Source of the DNA: Sphingobium ummariense RL-3
GTDB lineage: Bacteria; Pseudomonadota; Alphaproteobacteria; Sphingomonadales; Sphingomonadaceae
Direction: 5' to 3'
Assembly (NCBI RefSeq): GCF_000447205.1
Contig: NZ_AUWY01000121.1
Span: forward strand, 1 to 32,539
Length of the DNA: 32,539 bases
Under the pieces are notes generated by a model, which was not told where the DNA came from, made no database searches, and saw only the letters and a list, made by a program, of their open reading frames with translations. Of the stretch, positions 1 through 8,093 are shown piece by piece. The translations under genes and the position numbers were made by a program. Position 1 is the first letter of the stretch. Each line of letters starts with the position of its first letter.

Positions 1-168
1 CCTCTCTTATTCACGACGCTCGGTTTCGGGCCCGCTCTGGGCATTTGCTGCGGCTGGCTGTATTGCGCGGACGACCGGCATCGCTGGCGTTTGTTTCACC
101 GCATTCGGATTGATGGGCTTTTCGGGTTGAAGGGCTGGGCTCGGAGTTCTGCGGCGCTGCCGCATGGG

Positions 169-1539
169 CTACGTCGGCGCAGGCTTCAGCCGGAGAACGA
201 GGGCGCGGAACAGGTCGGCATCCGGACAGGCGGAAGCGAAGGCAATGCGGATGCGGCTAGCACTTTCTACGACGCGCGCAGCGACCTTGAGCAGCCGCAG
301 GCGCAAGGTGGTAAACTCCGCGCTTGCCAGAGCAGCGGTCCTGGGCATCGCCTGCTGGATGCGCCATAGCAGCCAGTATGCGGCAGTGTGCAGTATCAGG
401 CGCATCTGATTGGCATTGGCCGAGCGGCACGAGGTTCGGTCGCTGGCGAGCTGGGACTTGTGGCGCTTGATCAGGTTCTCGGCCTGACCACGCGCGCAGT
501 AGAGCGTGTCGTAGATGTGCTCGGCCGATCCTGTTGCCAACGAGGTGACGACATAGCGGATGTCCATGCCCAGCGTGCTGGCCTCGATCCGTGCAACGAC
601 GCGACGCTGGCACTTCCAGGTCTTTGCCCCATAGCGGGTCTCGGCATAGTTGCGCAGGACGGGACACTGACGCTGGGCGCGCTTGACCGCGCAGGCATCG
701 GCGACCGCAACAATGGCGGGATCGGCGCGCAGCGCTGAATTGGTGGGCAGGCCGAACACGTAATCGACGCGGGCCGCATCGCAGTAGGCCATGACCTCGG
801 GTCGACCATAGTGCCCGTCGCCGCGGATAGTGATGTGGGTATCGGGCCAATTACGGCGCAGGTGACGCACCAGGCGTCGGATGTGCCCCGCCGCCTCCTT
901 TCCAGAAGGCGTCTTGCCTGTGCGCAGCAGCATGGCCACCGGCCTGCCGGTCGCGGTGTCGTAGATATGGATCGGTAGGAAGCAGCGCTCCCCATGATGC
1001 CCGTTCCAGAACGAGAGCTGTTGATAGCCATGCACGACGTCGCACGTGTCGTCGATATCCAGCGTGACCGCTGTCGGAGGGGCGGGATAGCTGGCGCAGT
1101 AGATGTCGATCATCGCGGCCATCATGCTGGCCAGTTCGCGCGTAGTCGGTGCATTTTCCCACCGGCTCATCGTCGGTTGGCTGGCCAGCCCCGCGCCCGA
1201 TTCCGGCAGCTTGCCGAGCGCCAGGCGGAAGCCTGGATCGTCGCGCAGAGCATCGAGATCATCGGCATCCTCATAGCCGCACGCAATCGCGAACACACGG
1301 GCACGCAGAATGTCATCCAGGCGATGGATCACCCGCGCTGGATCGCGCGGATCGGCAATACAAGCCGCCAGGCGCTGGCAAATCCCCATCGCGCGCTCGG
1401 CCTGTGCAAGCAGTAGAACACCGCCATCCGAGGTAAGCCGGCCACCGTCGAACGCAGCTGTGATTTTCTTGCGGCCGACTGCTGGGAATCCAAATGAGCT
1501 TGCGATATCATCGTTCATGGCGGGTGTGGCCCGTGGCAT
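169..1539 (-). CDS. IS1380-family transposase
   Basis: DDE transposase of the IS1380 family, which catalyses cut-and-paste movement of its own element. At 456 aa it is full length for the family. Visible catalytic signatures are the Asp cluster around residues 161-164 (TLDIDDT), a second Asp at about 241 (IRGDGHYG) and the Glu at about 354 in the hallmark YCARGQAENLIK. The C-terminus ends naturally near ADLFRAL. An internal start at MNDD (1518) is as plausible as the listed ATG. No frameshift is visible, so the protein is probably functional. The flanks, 1-168 and 1540-1723, hold no gene. I could not define the terminal inverted repeats or the target duplication, so the element boundaries remain open. 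Confidence 0.93.
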   Translation of the reverse strand: MPRATPAMNDDIASSFGFPAVGRKKITAAFDGGRLTSDGGVLLLAQAERAMGICQRLAACIADPRDPARVIHRLDDILRARVFAIACGYEDADDLDALRDDPGFRLALGKLPESGAGLASQPTMSRWENAPTTRELASMMAAMIDIYCASYPAPPTAVTLDIDDTCDVVHGYQQLSFWNGHHGERCFLPIHIYDTATGRPVAMLLRTGKTPSGKEAAGHIRRLVRHLRRNWPDTHITIRGDGHYGRPEVMAYCDAARVDYVFGLPTNSALRADPAIVAVADACAVKRAQRQCPVLRNYAETRYGAKTWKCQRRVVARIEASTLGMDIRYVVTSLATGSAEHIYDTLYCARGQAENLIKRHKSQLASDRTSCRSANANQMRLILHTAAYWLLWRIQQAMPRTAALASAEFTTLRLRLLKVAARVVESASRIRIAFASACPDADLFRALVLRLKPAPT

Positions 1540-1723
1540 TTTCTGCCCTGCGGCAGGTTCGGCTTAGACACCCAGTTCCTAATTCAGATCAGAGGCTTAC
1601 GCCACTCCCGCCAACCCTTCAGGACACTTTTGGTGAATAAGGCGGGCTAAGAATATGGGCGCAATGCAAGCGTGAGGACGTGGCGCAGATTCTGAAGCTT
1701 CTTTGGAACTATAACAGCACGCC

Positions 1724-2824
1724 ATGAGTATGCCCGAAGCGCCAGAGCAAGCGTGGAAGGCGGAGGTCGTTCGACGCCTCGAACAGGGGGACGGCCTCGA
1801 ATTCACCTTAGCGCAGTTCGCGCAGACAGTTGGCACCACCGTTGAAGATCAAGCGCTCCGGATTTTTCTTGGTCAGGCCGTCGCCTCAGGAGCAGCCAAA
1901 AAGATCGAAGCCTATCGGTGCCCGATATCTAGTTGCAAAAGAGTCCTCAGTTCTGCGGGCGCGCCCTACACTATCTGCCCTCATTGTTCGACCGACTACC
2001 TCAAAGAGGGCGTGGAGCCCCTCGTTGAACTCTTCTATCGGCTCGTTGGCGAGAACAGCCGCGATATCAGGTGGATGATTATCGTTCACGGCATGAACAG
2101 CCGCGCCAAATGGCAGGAGGAATTCAGCTGGCAAATCGCCAATCGACTTCGCTACTCCGCGCCGGTCCTGATCTACAAATATGGTTGGGCGACGATTGAT
2201 GTGCTCGTTAGATGGCTGCACCGGCGCCTGGCGAAGCGGCTTGGCGAGCGAATGAGGATCGCGATCACGCAGGCGCTAGCAAGCCAGCGGCCTTCCAAGC
2301 CTGATATCATTGCCCACAGCTTCGGCACATATCTATTGTCGCTTGTGCTAGACGATCCGAACTTCGAGGACTTGAATTTCGGGCGGGTCATTACCGCAGG
2401 AAGCATTATTCCTCCCGACTTCGACTGGGATCGTCTTATCGCGAGCGGCCGTGTGGAAGCCGTACTCAATCATGTGGGGGCGAAGGATACCGCCGTGCCA
2501 GCCGCTCAGTTTGCGATTCCGGGCACAGGCCCTGGCGGCAGGATCGGCTATCTCGCGAAGAACGCTGTCAACGTTTGCGAGCCGACCTTCCGGCATTCGG
2601 ACTTCTTTGAGCCAGAGAATCTGTGCGCTCAGATCGCCGACGGCGGCTTGTGGCACAATTTTCTTACCCACCCCCTGGAGCACTTCGCTCCTCAAAGAGG
2701 TTTTGCCCCATCTCGATGGAAACGCGCGCCGCTTGCAGTGCGGGCGGCGACGCGCATTCTGGGATACGCGCTCTTCGCTCTCGCCGCTCCGTTCTCGTGG
2801 TTGCGGCGTCAGGTTGACCCATGA
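1724..2824 (+). CDS. alpha/beta-hydrolase with N-terminal Zn-ribbon-like module
   Basis: A 366-aa protein of no family I can name. Residues 1-62 look helical and HTH-like. C66/C71 and C85/C88 form a probable zinc ribbon. From about residue 117 the alpha/beta-hydrolase fold begins: IIVHGMNS is the oxyanion-hole loop, AHSFG (S199) is the nucleophile elbow with Ala replacing the first Gly of GxSxG, D255 (GAKDTAVP) is the likely acid, and H291 (FRHSDFF) is the likely catalytic histidine. The extreme C-terminus (345-360) is hydrophobic and could anchor in a membrane. The substrate is unknown; lipase- or esterase-like activity is inference. The upstream Shine-Dalgarno is weak, and M3 is an alternative start. 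It stands alone next to an IS1380 element, so it may be cargo. Confidence 0.75.
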   Translation: MSMPEAPEQAWKAEVVRRLEQGDGLEFTLAQFAQTVGTTVEDQALRIFLGQAVASGAAKKIEAYRCPISSCKRVLSSAGAPYTICPHCSTDYLKEGVEPLVELFYRLVGENSRDIRWMIIVHGMNSRAKWQEEFSWQIANRLRYSAPVLIYKYGWATIDVLVRWLHRRLAKRLGERMRIAITQALASQRPSKPDIIAHSFGTYLLSLVLDDPNFEDLNFGRVITAGSIIPPDFDWDRLIASGRVEAVLNHVGAKDTAVPAAQFAIPGTGPGGRIGYLAKNAVNVCEPTFRHSDFFEPENLCAQIADGGLWHNFLTHPLEHFAPQRGFAPSRWKRAPLAVRAATRILGYALFALAAPFSWLRRQVDP

Positions 2825-3223
2825 TCGTTGCCAAAAGAAGCTATGCGGCGACCAGCCAACATCGCCGATGTCGGACGTAACGGACATTCACCAGGTGATA
2901 GGAACGAACGTCCGCTTTCGTGCGTCACAACGGTCGGCCCGTATGACCGGAATTGGGGCGCGTTGCTGACAGACGACTTCGCGCTGAGCGAATGCCTGGT
3001 TCTGGCGGAAGCTGCCGTTCAAGGCCCCTTCGGGCAACGACGCATTTTGGTCGGCAGCTGCCCGGAGATAGCAGATAGAAGTCTACTATTGGGGATCGAA
3101 AATCGGGCAGTGAGTGCCCAGCACGAGCCAATCAAATCCGACGTTGTTTGCCGAATTTCCTGCTCGGTCGCGCCACTTTATCGCAGGCTAAAATCACCTA
3201 TCAGCTGACAGCCCAAGGCCATT
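2825..3223. other. intergenic, no gene recognised
   Basis: About 400 bp between the hydrolase and the GH43 gene. The open frames here start at TTG or lack domain signal, and I do not believe them. A small hairpin (GGGCA-GTGAG-TGCCC) lies near 3105-3120. I see no RNA gene. Confidence 0.4.
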
Positions 3224-4621
3224 TCATCGCGCAAAGCGCCAGTGATCGAAATCCAATAGCGGGCGGTCGCCGGTCCCCCTGAAGATGAGGTAGAGATCGC
3301 GGGTGCCGATCGCGCCTTTGACGGGGGTTGCGCGTTCCTGCCACTGACCAACAGCACCTGTCTCACCAACCTGAAGCGTTCCGATCACCGGGCCGTCAAT
3401 CCGGTCCAGGCGCAGTTCCATGGCCGAGCCGGGCGCGCCGTTCGCAACGGTTGCGAAAAAGCGGTTCGCCCCGGGTGCGCCAAAGTCCACCCCTGCAACC
3501 TTGATGAAGGTGCGGTCGAGCGTTCGGGTCACGTAAACGCCTTTGGAGGGGTCGCCCGCGGTCGTAACGCCAGGCGCCCAATTATAGGATCGATCGCGAT
3601 TGCGCTTGATCCGCGAAGTCCAGGCGATCGTCTCCGCTTCTACTCGCTTATAGGGATTGAGTGCCTCAATCTGCGGCGCGCTGGTCACATCCCACCAGTG
3701 CAGGTTGGGGATGGTCCCGTCCGCATTGTAGCTGAACTTTGCCACATTCACGGATCGCCGCTCATGATGAATCGGCGTCACCGCAAAGTTCAGCTCATAG
3801 TGGAAGCCGAACAGGTACGAACCACCCTTGTAATCGATGATGCCAGGATGATTGCCGGTGGCGCGCGCGTCATGATCCATGATGGGTCCCTTGTAGGTCC
3901 AAGGCCCGGTCGGCTTGTCACTCATCGCATAGCCGATCCCTTCGGAGCAGCAGGTCGATGCGAAGGCCATGTAATAGCGATTGTCGCGCTTAAAGAACCA
4001 CGGCCCCTCCTGATAATCAAGGATGCGATCAACCTTGATAATTGGTCCGGAATAGGAGGTCATGTCCTTGTTGAGCTTGACGTACCAGAGGTCGGGGTTG
4101 CCCCAGTAGAGATAGGCCTGCCCGTCATCATCGATCCAGACCGTCGGATCGATGAAGCCATCTTGAGCGGCGATCAGCGGTTTGCCCAACACATCGACGA
4201 ATGGCCCTTCCGGTTTGTCGGCAACGGCCACCGCGATGACGTTCTTCGGCGATCCCGCCACGCTGATCGGAGCATAGAGGTAGAATTTTCCACCACGCTC
4301 GACCACCTGTGGCGCCCAGGCATCGTTTGTCTGGACCGCCCATGGGAAGGTCTTGAGCGATGCGACCGTTCCGCGATCCGTCCAATTGACCATGTCGGTT
4401 GAGCTGTAGAGCAGCCAGTCGCGCATCTTGAAGCCCGTGGCATCGTCCTCATCATGGCTGGTGTAGAGATAGACGACGCCATCATGCACCAGGGGGGCGG
4501 GATCGGCGGTGAAGCGGGTCTGGACGATGGGCGGCCCAGGCTGCGCGATGGCCGGCAACGTCACGGTGGGGGCGGGAAGTGCTGCAAGGCCCACCCACAA
4601 CAAGCGATTCAATCTTTTCAT
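3224..4621 (-). CDS. secreted glycoside hydrolase family 43 with C-terminal CBM6-like domain
   Basis: Predicted to hydrolyse arabinofuranosyl or xylosyl linkages in plant hemicellulose, acting outside the cytoplasm. The start at MKRLN was chosen because it gives a clean signal peptide (about 1-26, ending PAIAQ). The five-bladed beta-propeller carries the three GH43 acids: D40 (FTADPAP, base), D158 (GFIDPTVWIDDDG, pKa modulator) and E205 (YQEGPWFF, acid). GNHPGIIDYKG and FGFHYELN are typical of arabinofuranosidase/xylosidase members. Residues from about 330 (VEAETIA) to the end (LDFDHWRF) resemble a CBM6 carbohydrate-binding module. Length is 465 aa. It lies downstream of the Sde182-like gene on the same strand, with a short coupled ORF between them. 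The exact substrate cannot be set from sequence. Confidence 0.9.
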   Translation of the reverse strand: MKRLNRLLWVGLAALPAPTVTLPAIAQPGPPIVQTRFTADPAPLVHDGVVYLYTSHDEDDATGFKMRDWLLYSSTDMVNWTDRGTVASLKTFPWAVQTNDAWAPQVVERGGKFYLYAPISVAGSPKNVIAVAVADKPEGPFVDVLGKPLIAAQDGFIDPTVWIDDDGQAYLYWGNPDLWYVKLNKDMTSYSGPIIKVDRILDYQEGPWFFKRDNRYYMAFASTCCSEGIGYAMSDKPTGPWTYKGPIMDHDARATGNHPGIIDYKGGSYLFGFHYELNFAVTPIHHERRSVNVAKFSYNADGTIPNLHWWDVTSAPQIEALNPYKRVEAETIAWTSRIKRNRDRSYNWAPGVTTAGDPSKGVYVTRTLDRTFIKVAGVDFGAPGANRFFATVANGAPGSAMELRLDRIDGPVIGTLQVGETGAVGQWQERATPVKGAIGTRDLYLIFRGTGDRPLLDFDHWRFAR

Positions 4622-4776
4622 CAGAACTGCACCTTCGTAGCTTTGCCGTTGTAGAAAATGACCTTGATCGTCGCCAGCATATCCATGCCCTCCCCTCTTC
4701 CGACGCACCAACTTGACCTCGCCGTGGAAGCGGATCTGGAACGGCCGACGCTCAGGCCCTGGTCGCGTCGTGCCAT
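4621..4776 (-). CDS. possible small coupled ORF or tail of a decayed gene
   Basis: An open frame of up to 51 aa. A shorter version starting at 4686 has a good GAGGGG-type ribosome site and encodes 21 aa ending FYNGKATKVQF. Its stop overlaps the GH43 start as TGATG, the classic coupling arrangement. The peptide reads like the last strand of a larger enzyme, and other frames in 4690-4810 also look coding (RPFQIRFHGEV; LAAAFATYDLVWH). I therefore suspect the remnant of a lost gene in this carbohydrate operon. It could also be a chance ORF. Confidence 0.3.
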   Translation of the reverse strand: MARRDQGLSVGRSRSASTARSSWCVGRGEGMDMLATIKVIFYNGKATKVQF

Positions 4777-4817
4777 ACCAGATCATAGGTGGCGAAGGCT
4801 GCCGCCAACTTTTTCGA

Positions 4818-6317
4818 CTATGGTTCGATAGTGACGATCACCCTGGCGTAGCGGGTCAGCGGCGGAGACCCCTTATCCGTCACAGCCAAGATGAAATGCG
4901 CGTCCTTTGGCGCTTCGACCTTGGGAGCAGTGAAATCGACCGTGTGGATATTGGGCGAGATACCGGACGTGATCGCGCTGCTCCAGCCTCCGACCTCAGG
5001 GTAATGGAACCAGTAGTAGCTGAGGTTATCGCCATCCGGGTCAGTCGATCCAGCAGCGCTCAGAACGAAGCGCTGCCCGCCTCTCACCGTCATGCGGGCT
5101 GGGCTCGCAAGTTTCACGACCGGCGGATGGTTGGCATCCTTATAGGCTTTGGTCGACCAGTCCATGCGCGCAGCAAAGTCGTTCTGGAAATCGGCGCGCC
5201 AACGCCATAGCGTCGCGCGGAAGTCCTTGTACGATCGATCGCCCGGCACCATTGCCCGGCCTACATCATTATGGATCAGCGGCGTGACATTGTCTGTCGC
5301 ATTCGTCCAGATTGCCCGCGTTTCCGCTTCGATCGGTACGCCGCCGGTGAAGCCGGATGGATCCGTCATCTGCCGCGAAGGCGTGTAGAGTTCATAGCGT
5401 CCGCCCCATCCGCCCCAGTCCGGGCGCTCCGGATTGCTGAGGCCGTTAGGGATCAGCGAGAGATAGGCGGGCGTATCGCCCTCCATACCATAGGCAACGT
5501 CGGGATAAACCGCACCAAGTGGACCATGGCCCTGTTGGATATGGTCGTGCAGCCAGTCGTTGGAGATGACGTCATTGTCAGCTCCATCGATGCGCGCATG
5601 AATGCCGGTCCATGTACCGGCACCATAGCCGCCTGGGCTAACGATATAGAAGAGGTTAGGGAAAGTCTTGCGGATCCAGGCGCCGCTATCGTCCTGATCG
5701 GAGATGGTGTAAACACGCAGCCTAGCGAGCAGTCGCTCGACCTCTTCCGGTGATCGGCTTTCCTTCAGGCTATGGAGAGCCTGAGCCAGCGTATTGGCGC
5801 CGCCCCATACGGACACCCAGAGCGGGCGTGGATCGTTACGTTCCAACGCCTCCACGATAAGGCGCGATCCGGCGGTATAGCGGCCACTTCCCACCAGGGC
5901 CATGCCATAGCCAGGTTGGCCGTCCCGCACCAGAGACGCCAGCCTCGCCGCAGCAGGGTAGCCGGGCTCATGCAACGCCAGATTGGGCTGCACCTTGCCG
6001 TAAGCGTCGATGATCCGCCGAATGGAATCCGGGTGGATCGCGTTTTTCATATGGATGGAGGTCGTCGCCACCAACCCCTCAATGTCGATCTGATTGGCGT
6101 AGAGGAACAGGCGGATAAAGGACTGGGTATCGTCCGGGTCCGCCTCGATGTCGCTCAACACGATAAGGCGCTGCTTTGCTCCAGTCGAAAGGGCAGAAGG
6201 TGACAGGGAGGAGACGGGAGGAGTGCGCGCCGCGGCCGCCAATGCCGCAACCGGCGCTTGCTGGGCCGCGGCCGATATTGGAACCGCGGCACTTGCCAAT
6301 GCTAGCGCGAAATGCAT
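4818..6317 (-). CDS. secreted Sde182/DUF1593 nucleoside-hydrolase-like protein
   Basis: A 499-aa exported protein. The start at MHFALALASA gives a signal peptide ending near SAAAQQ and has a GGGGAG ribosome site upstream, so the longer N-terminal extension is rejected. Residues about 49-330 match the nucleoside-hydrolase-like domain named after cellulose-binding Sde182 (DUF1593): LSDIEADPDDTQS carries the Asp cluster (D56, D60, D62, D63) that binds calcium in nucleoside hydrolases, followed by VSVWGGANTL and VSPGGYG. The C-terminal 90 residues form a cadherin/Ig-like beta-sandwich (AAGSTDPDGDNLSYYW). Such proteins sit in plant-polysaccharide loci, which fits the GH43 neighbour. A role in glycan binding or cleavage is inferred; the reaction is not established for the family as far as I know. 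Confidence 0.87.
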   Translation of the reverse strand: MHFALALASAAVPISAAAQQAPVAALAAAARTPPVSSLSPSALSTGAKQRLIVLSDIEADPDDTQSFIRLFLYANQIDIEGLVATTSIHMKNAIHPDSIRRIIDAYGKVQPNLALHEPGYPAAARLASLVRDGQPGYGMALVGSGRYTAGSRLIVEALERNDPRPLWVSVWGGANTLAQALHSLKESRSPEEVERLLARLRVYTISDQDDSGAWIRKTFPNLFYIVSPGGYGAGTWTGIHARIDGADNDVISNDWLHDHIQQGHGPLGAVYPDVAYGMEGDTPAYLSLIPNGLSNPERPDWGGWGGRYELYTPSRQMTDPSGFTGGVPIEAETRAIWTNATDNVTPLIHNDVGRAMVPGDRSYKDFRATLWRWRADFQNDFAARMDWSTKAYKDANHPPVVKLASPARMTVRGGQRFVLSAAGSTDPDGDNLSYYWFHYPEVGGWSSAITSGISPNIHTVDFTAPKVEAPKDAHFILAVTDKGSPPLTRYARVIVTIEP

Positions 6318-6528
6318 TTTCACCCACGGCTCTCCCCGGTCAGCCCTTCGACATGATGCGGCGAAGCCGTAGAAGATTACTCCGACCATTTCTATGGAAA
6401 TGCCCTCCGCTTCGTCTCAACTTCAGCAGTGCATGTGCCGTCTTAAAGGGTTCGCCTCTGATCCACGCAATGTCTCAACTCGGCGCATGATTAACCCTTT
6501 TTGAATAGGTTTCGGTCACCTTTCGGCT

Positions 6529-7725
6529 ATGGTTCAACCTGCCGTAGACATATCGGGCCGAGCAAGGCTTAGCTGCCGACTTCGGGCGGTGCAGTGGTTC
6601 TTTAAGCCGGCGAATGAGGTTGACGAGGCCGGCCGCGAGTTTTTGCTAGCGCAACTTCTCACCTCGCCATTGGCCGCGCTGATGGGATCCTTTTGCGCGC
6701 TGACCATCGAACTGGTTGCATGGCATCGCAGCGGACAGTCGATCTACTGGTTCTTCATCTCAAGCGAGGTGGCGATTGCTGCCTGTCGAGTGATAGAATG
6801 GCAAGGTCGGACCCAGCGGCTGTCGGCCAGCTCAACTCACCTGCCGACGATTGACAGGTCCGTTCTTTTGTCCGTCCTATGGTGCACCTTGCAGGGTTTG
6901 CTTGCATTCACCGTCATTTCCTCAGGGGATCTTGTCCTTAGCGTCCTTTCGGCGACACTCGTTATGGCAATGGTCGGACCGATCTGCGCGCGTAACTATG
7001 CCGCTCCGCGCTTTGCGTTCCTGCTTGTGCTACTTTGTGACATCCCGTTCGTGGCCGGCGCGTTCACATCTGGCGAGCCATGGCTCCTGGTGATCCTCCC
7101 GATCACGCCACCATTTTTGCTGGGTGCAATGCAGATCATCATGACCTTTCATCGGTCGATGTTGCAAACCCTGGCAGCGCAGGCCCGCGCCCGCCATCTG
7201 GCCGAGCACGACTGGCTTACCGGCGTCCTCAACCGACAAGGGATGGATCAGGCCCTCAGCCGGATAGTTCCTGACGCGGAGCGGCAAATGGCGCTCATCA
7301 GCATCGACCTCGATGGCTTCAAGGAAGTGAACGATCGTTTCGGGCATGGTGCTGGAGACCTCCTGCTCACCCAAGTGGCACATCGACTGCGTGACGCACT
7401 TCGCGAGGATGATTTATTAGCGCGCATCGGAGGCGACGAATTCATGGTTGTAGTGCGGGGAATGGTGCCAGACCAGATCGGCCCACTTGCCGACCGACTG
7501 ATTGCTGCCATTTCTCGCCACTCCTATGAAACTGGCCAAGGCATTCCAGCTCGGGTTGGCGCCAGTATCGGCTTCGCGTGTCTGCCCGAAGACGCTGCAA
7601 ATACCGTGGAACTGCGGCTTAGGGCAGACGAAGCTCTTTACGCCGCCAAGGATGCAGGAAAAGGCGTTGGAAGACGTTACGGTAGACTTGCTGCCGCGGC
7701 ACCGCCCTTCTCTCAGACGGCTTAG
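6529..7725 (+). CDS. membrane-bound GGDEF diguanylate cyclase
   Basis: Makes cyclic di-GMP from two GTP. The first 210 residues contain several hydrophobic segments (about 45-65, 72-90, 111-133, 135-152, 161-180, 185-205) that would anchor the sensor part in the inner membrane. The GGDEF domain begins near 225 (HDWLTGVLNRQGM). The active-site GGDEF is intact at 301-305, and the product-inhibition I-site RxxD is present at 292-295 (REDD), exactly five residues upstream, so allosteric feedback is expected. There is no EAL domain. No strong ribosome site precedes the ATG. It is a single gene facing away from the carbohydrate locus. The signal it senses is unknown. Confidence 0.92.
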   Translation: MVQPAVDISGRARLSCRLRAVQWFFKPANEVDEAGREFLLAQLLTSPLAALMGSFCALTIELVAWHRSGQSIYWFFISSEVAIAACRVIEWQGRTQRLSASSTHLPTIDRSVLLSVLWCTLQGLLAFTVISSGDLVLSVLSATLVMAMVGPICARNYAAPRFAFLLVLLCDIPFVAGAFTSGEPWLLVILPITPPFLLGAMQIIMTFHRSMLQTLAAQARARHLAEHDWLTGVLNRQGMDQALSRIVPDAERQMALISIDLDGFKEVNDRFGHGAGDLLLTQVAHRLRDALREDDLLARIGGDEFMVVVRGMVPDQIGPLADRLIAAISRHSYETGQGIPARVGASIGFACLPEDAANTVELRLRADEALYAAKDAGKGVGRRYGRLAAAAPPFSQTA

Positions 7726-7731
7726 AGGCGC

Positions 7732-7750
7732 CATTCTCCCGGCGGGAATG
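7732..7750 (+). terminator. possible terminator hairpin after the diguanylate cyclase
   Basis: An imperfect inverted repeat (CATTC.CCCG / CGGGAATG) starts six bases after the cyclase stop codon. No U-tract follows, so intrinsic termination is uncertain. Confidence 0.3.
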
Positions 7751-8066
7751 GAAGAGTCCTGGGGTAGCTGACGCTTGAGACCTGATTGGCATCGTACATC
7801 ATCTGCTCTGCAGCGCTTCGCGGTCCGGCGTATGCTAGGCACGATGGAGGTCTGCTCGGCTTGTCCAGTGCAGCGGTAACGACGACGCGACAGCAAACCC
7901 GCCCAAAAGCGATCGACCTATGCATCACCAGGTTTCTAGCTAGCTATTTTGGGCTTTTCAGAGCCTAGCCAAGCGATGGCGATGATCCAGGAAGTGTATG
8001 TTCATCGCATCTCGATCCCATCCGTAAAGTCTATCGAGCCGTTGAACGCCGAGATCAAGGGCAGCC
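7751..8066. other. intergenic, no gene recognised
   Basis: Convergent spacer between the diguanylate cyclase and htpG. Several short frames are open on both strands, but none has domain signal or a credible ribosome site. An AT-richer patch lies around 7930-7960. Confidence 0.4.
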
Positions 8067-8086
8067 GGGGAGCAGGAGGGCTCCCC
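8067..8086 (-). terminator. hairpin downstream of htpG
   Basis: A perfect 7-bp stem (GGGGAGC / GCTCCCC) with a 6-base loop, just past the htpG stop codon. It is placed as expected for a terminator but lacks a clear U-run. Confidence 0.4.
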
Positions 8087-8093
8087 ATGAACA

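Noticed and set aside
127..1623. Possible IS1380 terminal repeats TGAAGGGCTGG / TGAAGGGTTGG (inverted)
   Set aside because: The match is short and the flanking bases give no target duplication, so I did not use it to set element ends.
2828..3208. 126-aa frame after the hydrolase
   Set aside because: TTG start, no ribosome site, no domain pattern and poor codon use.
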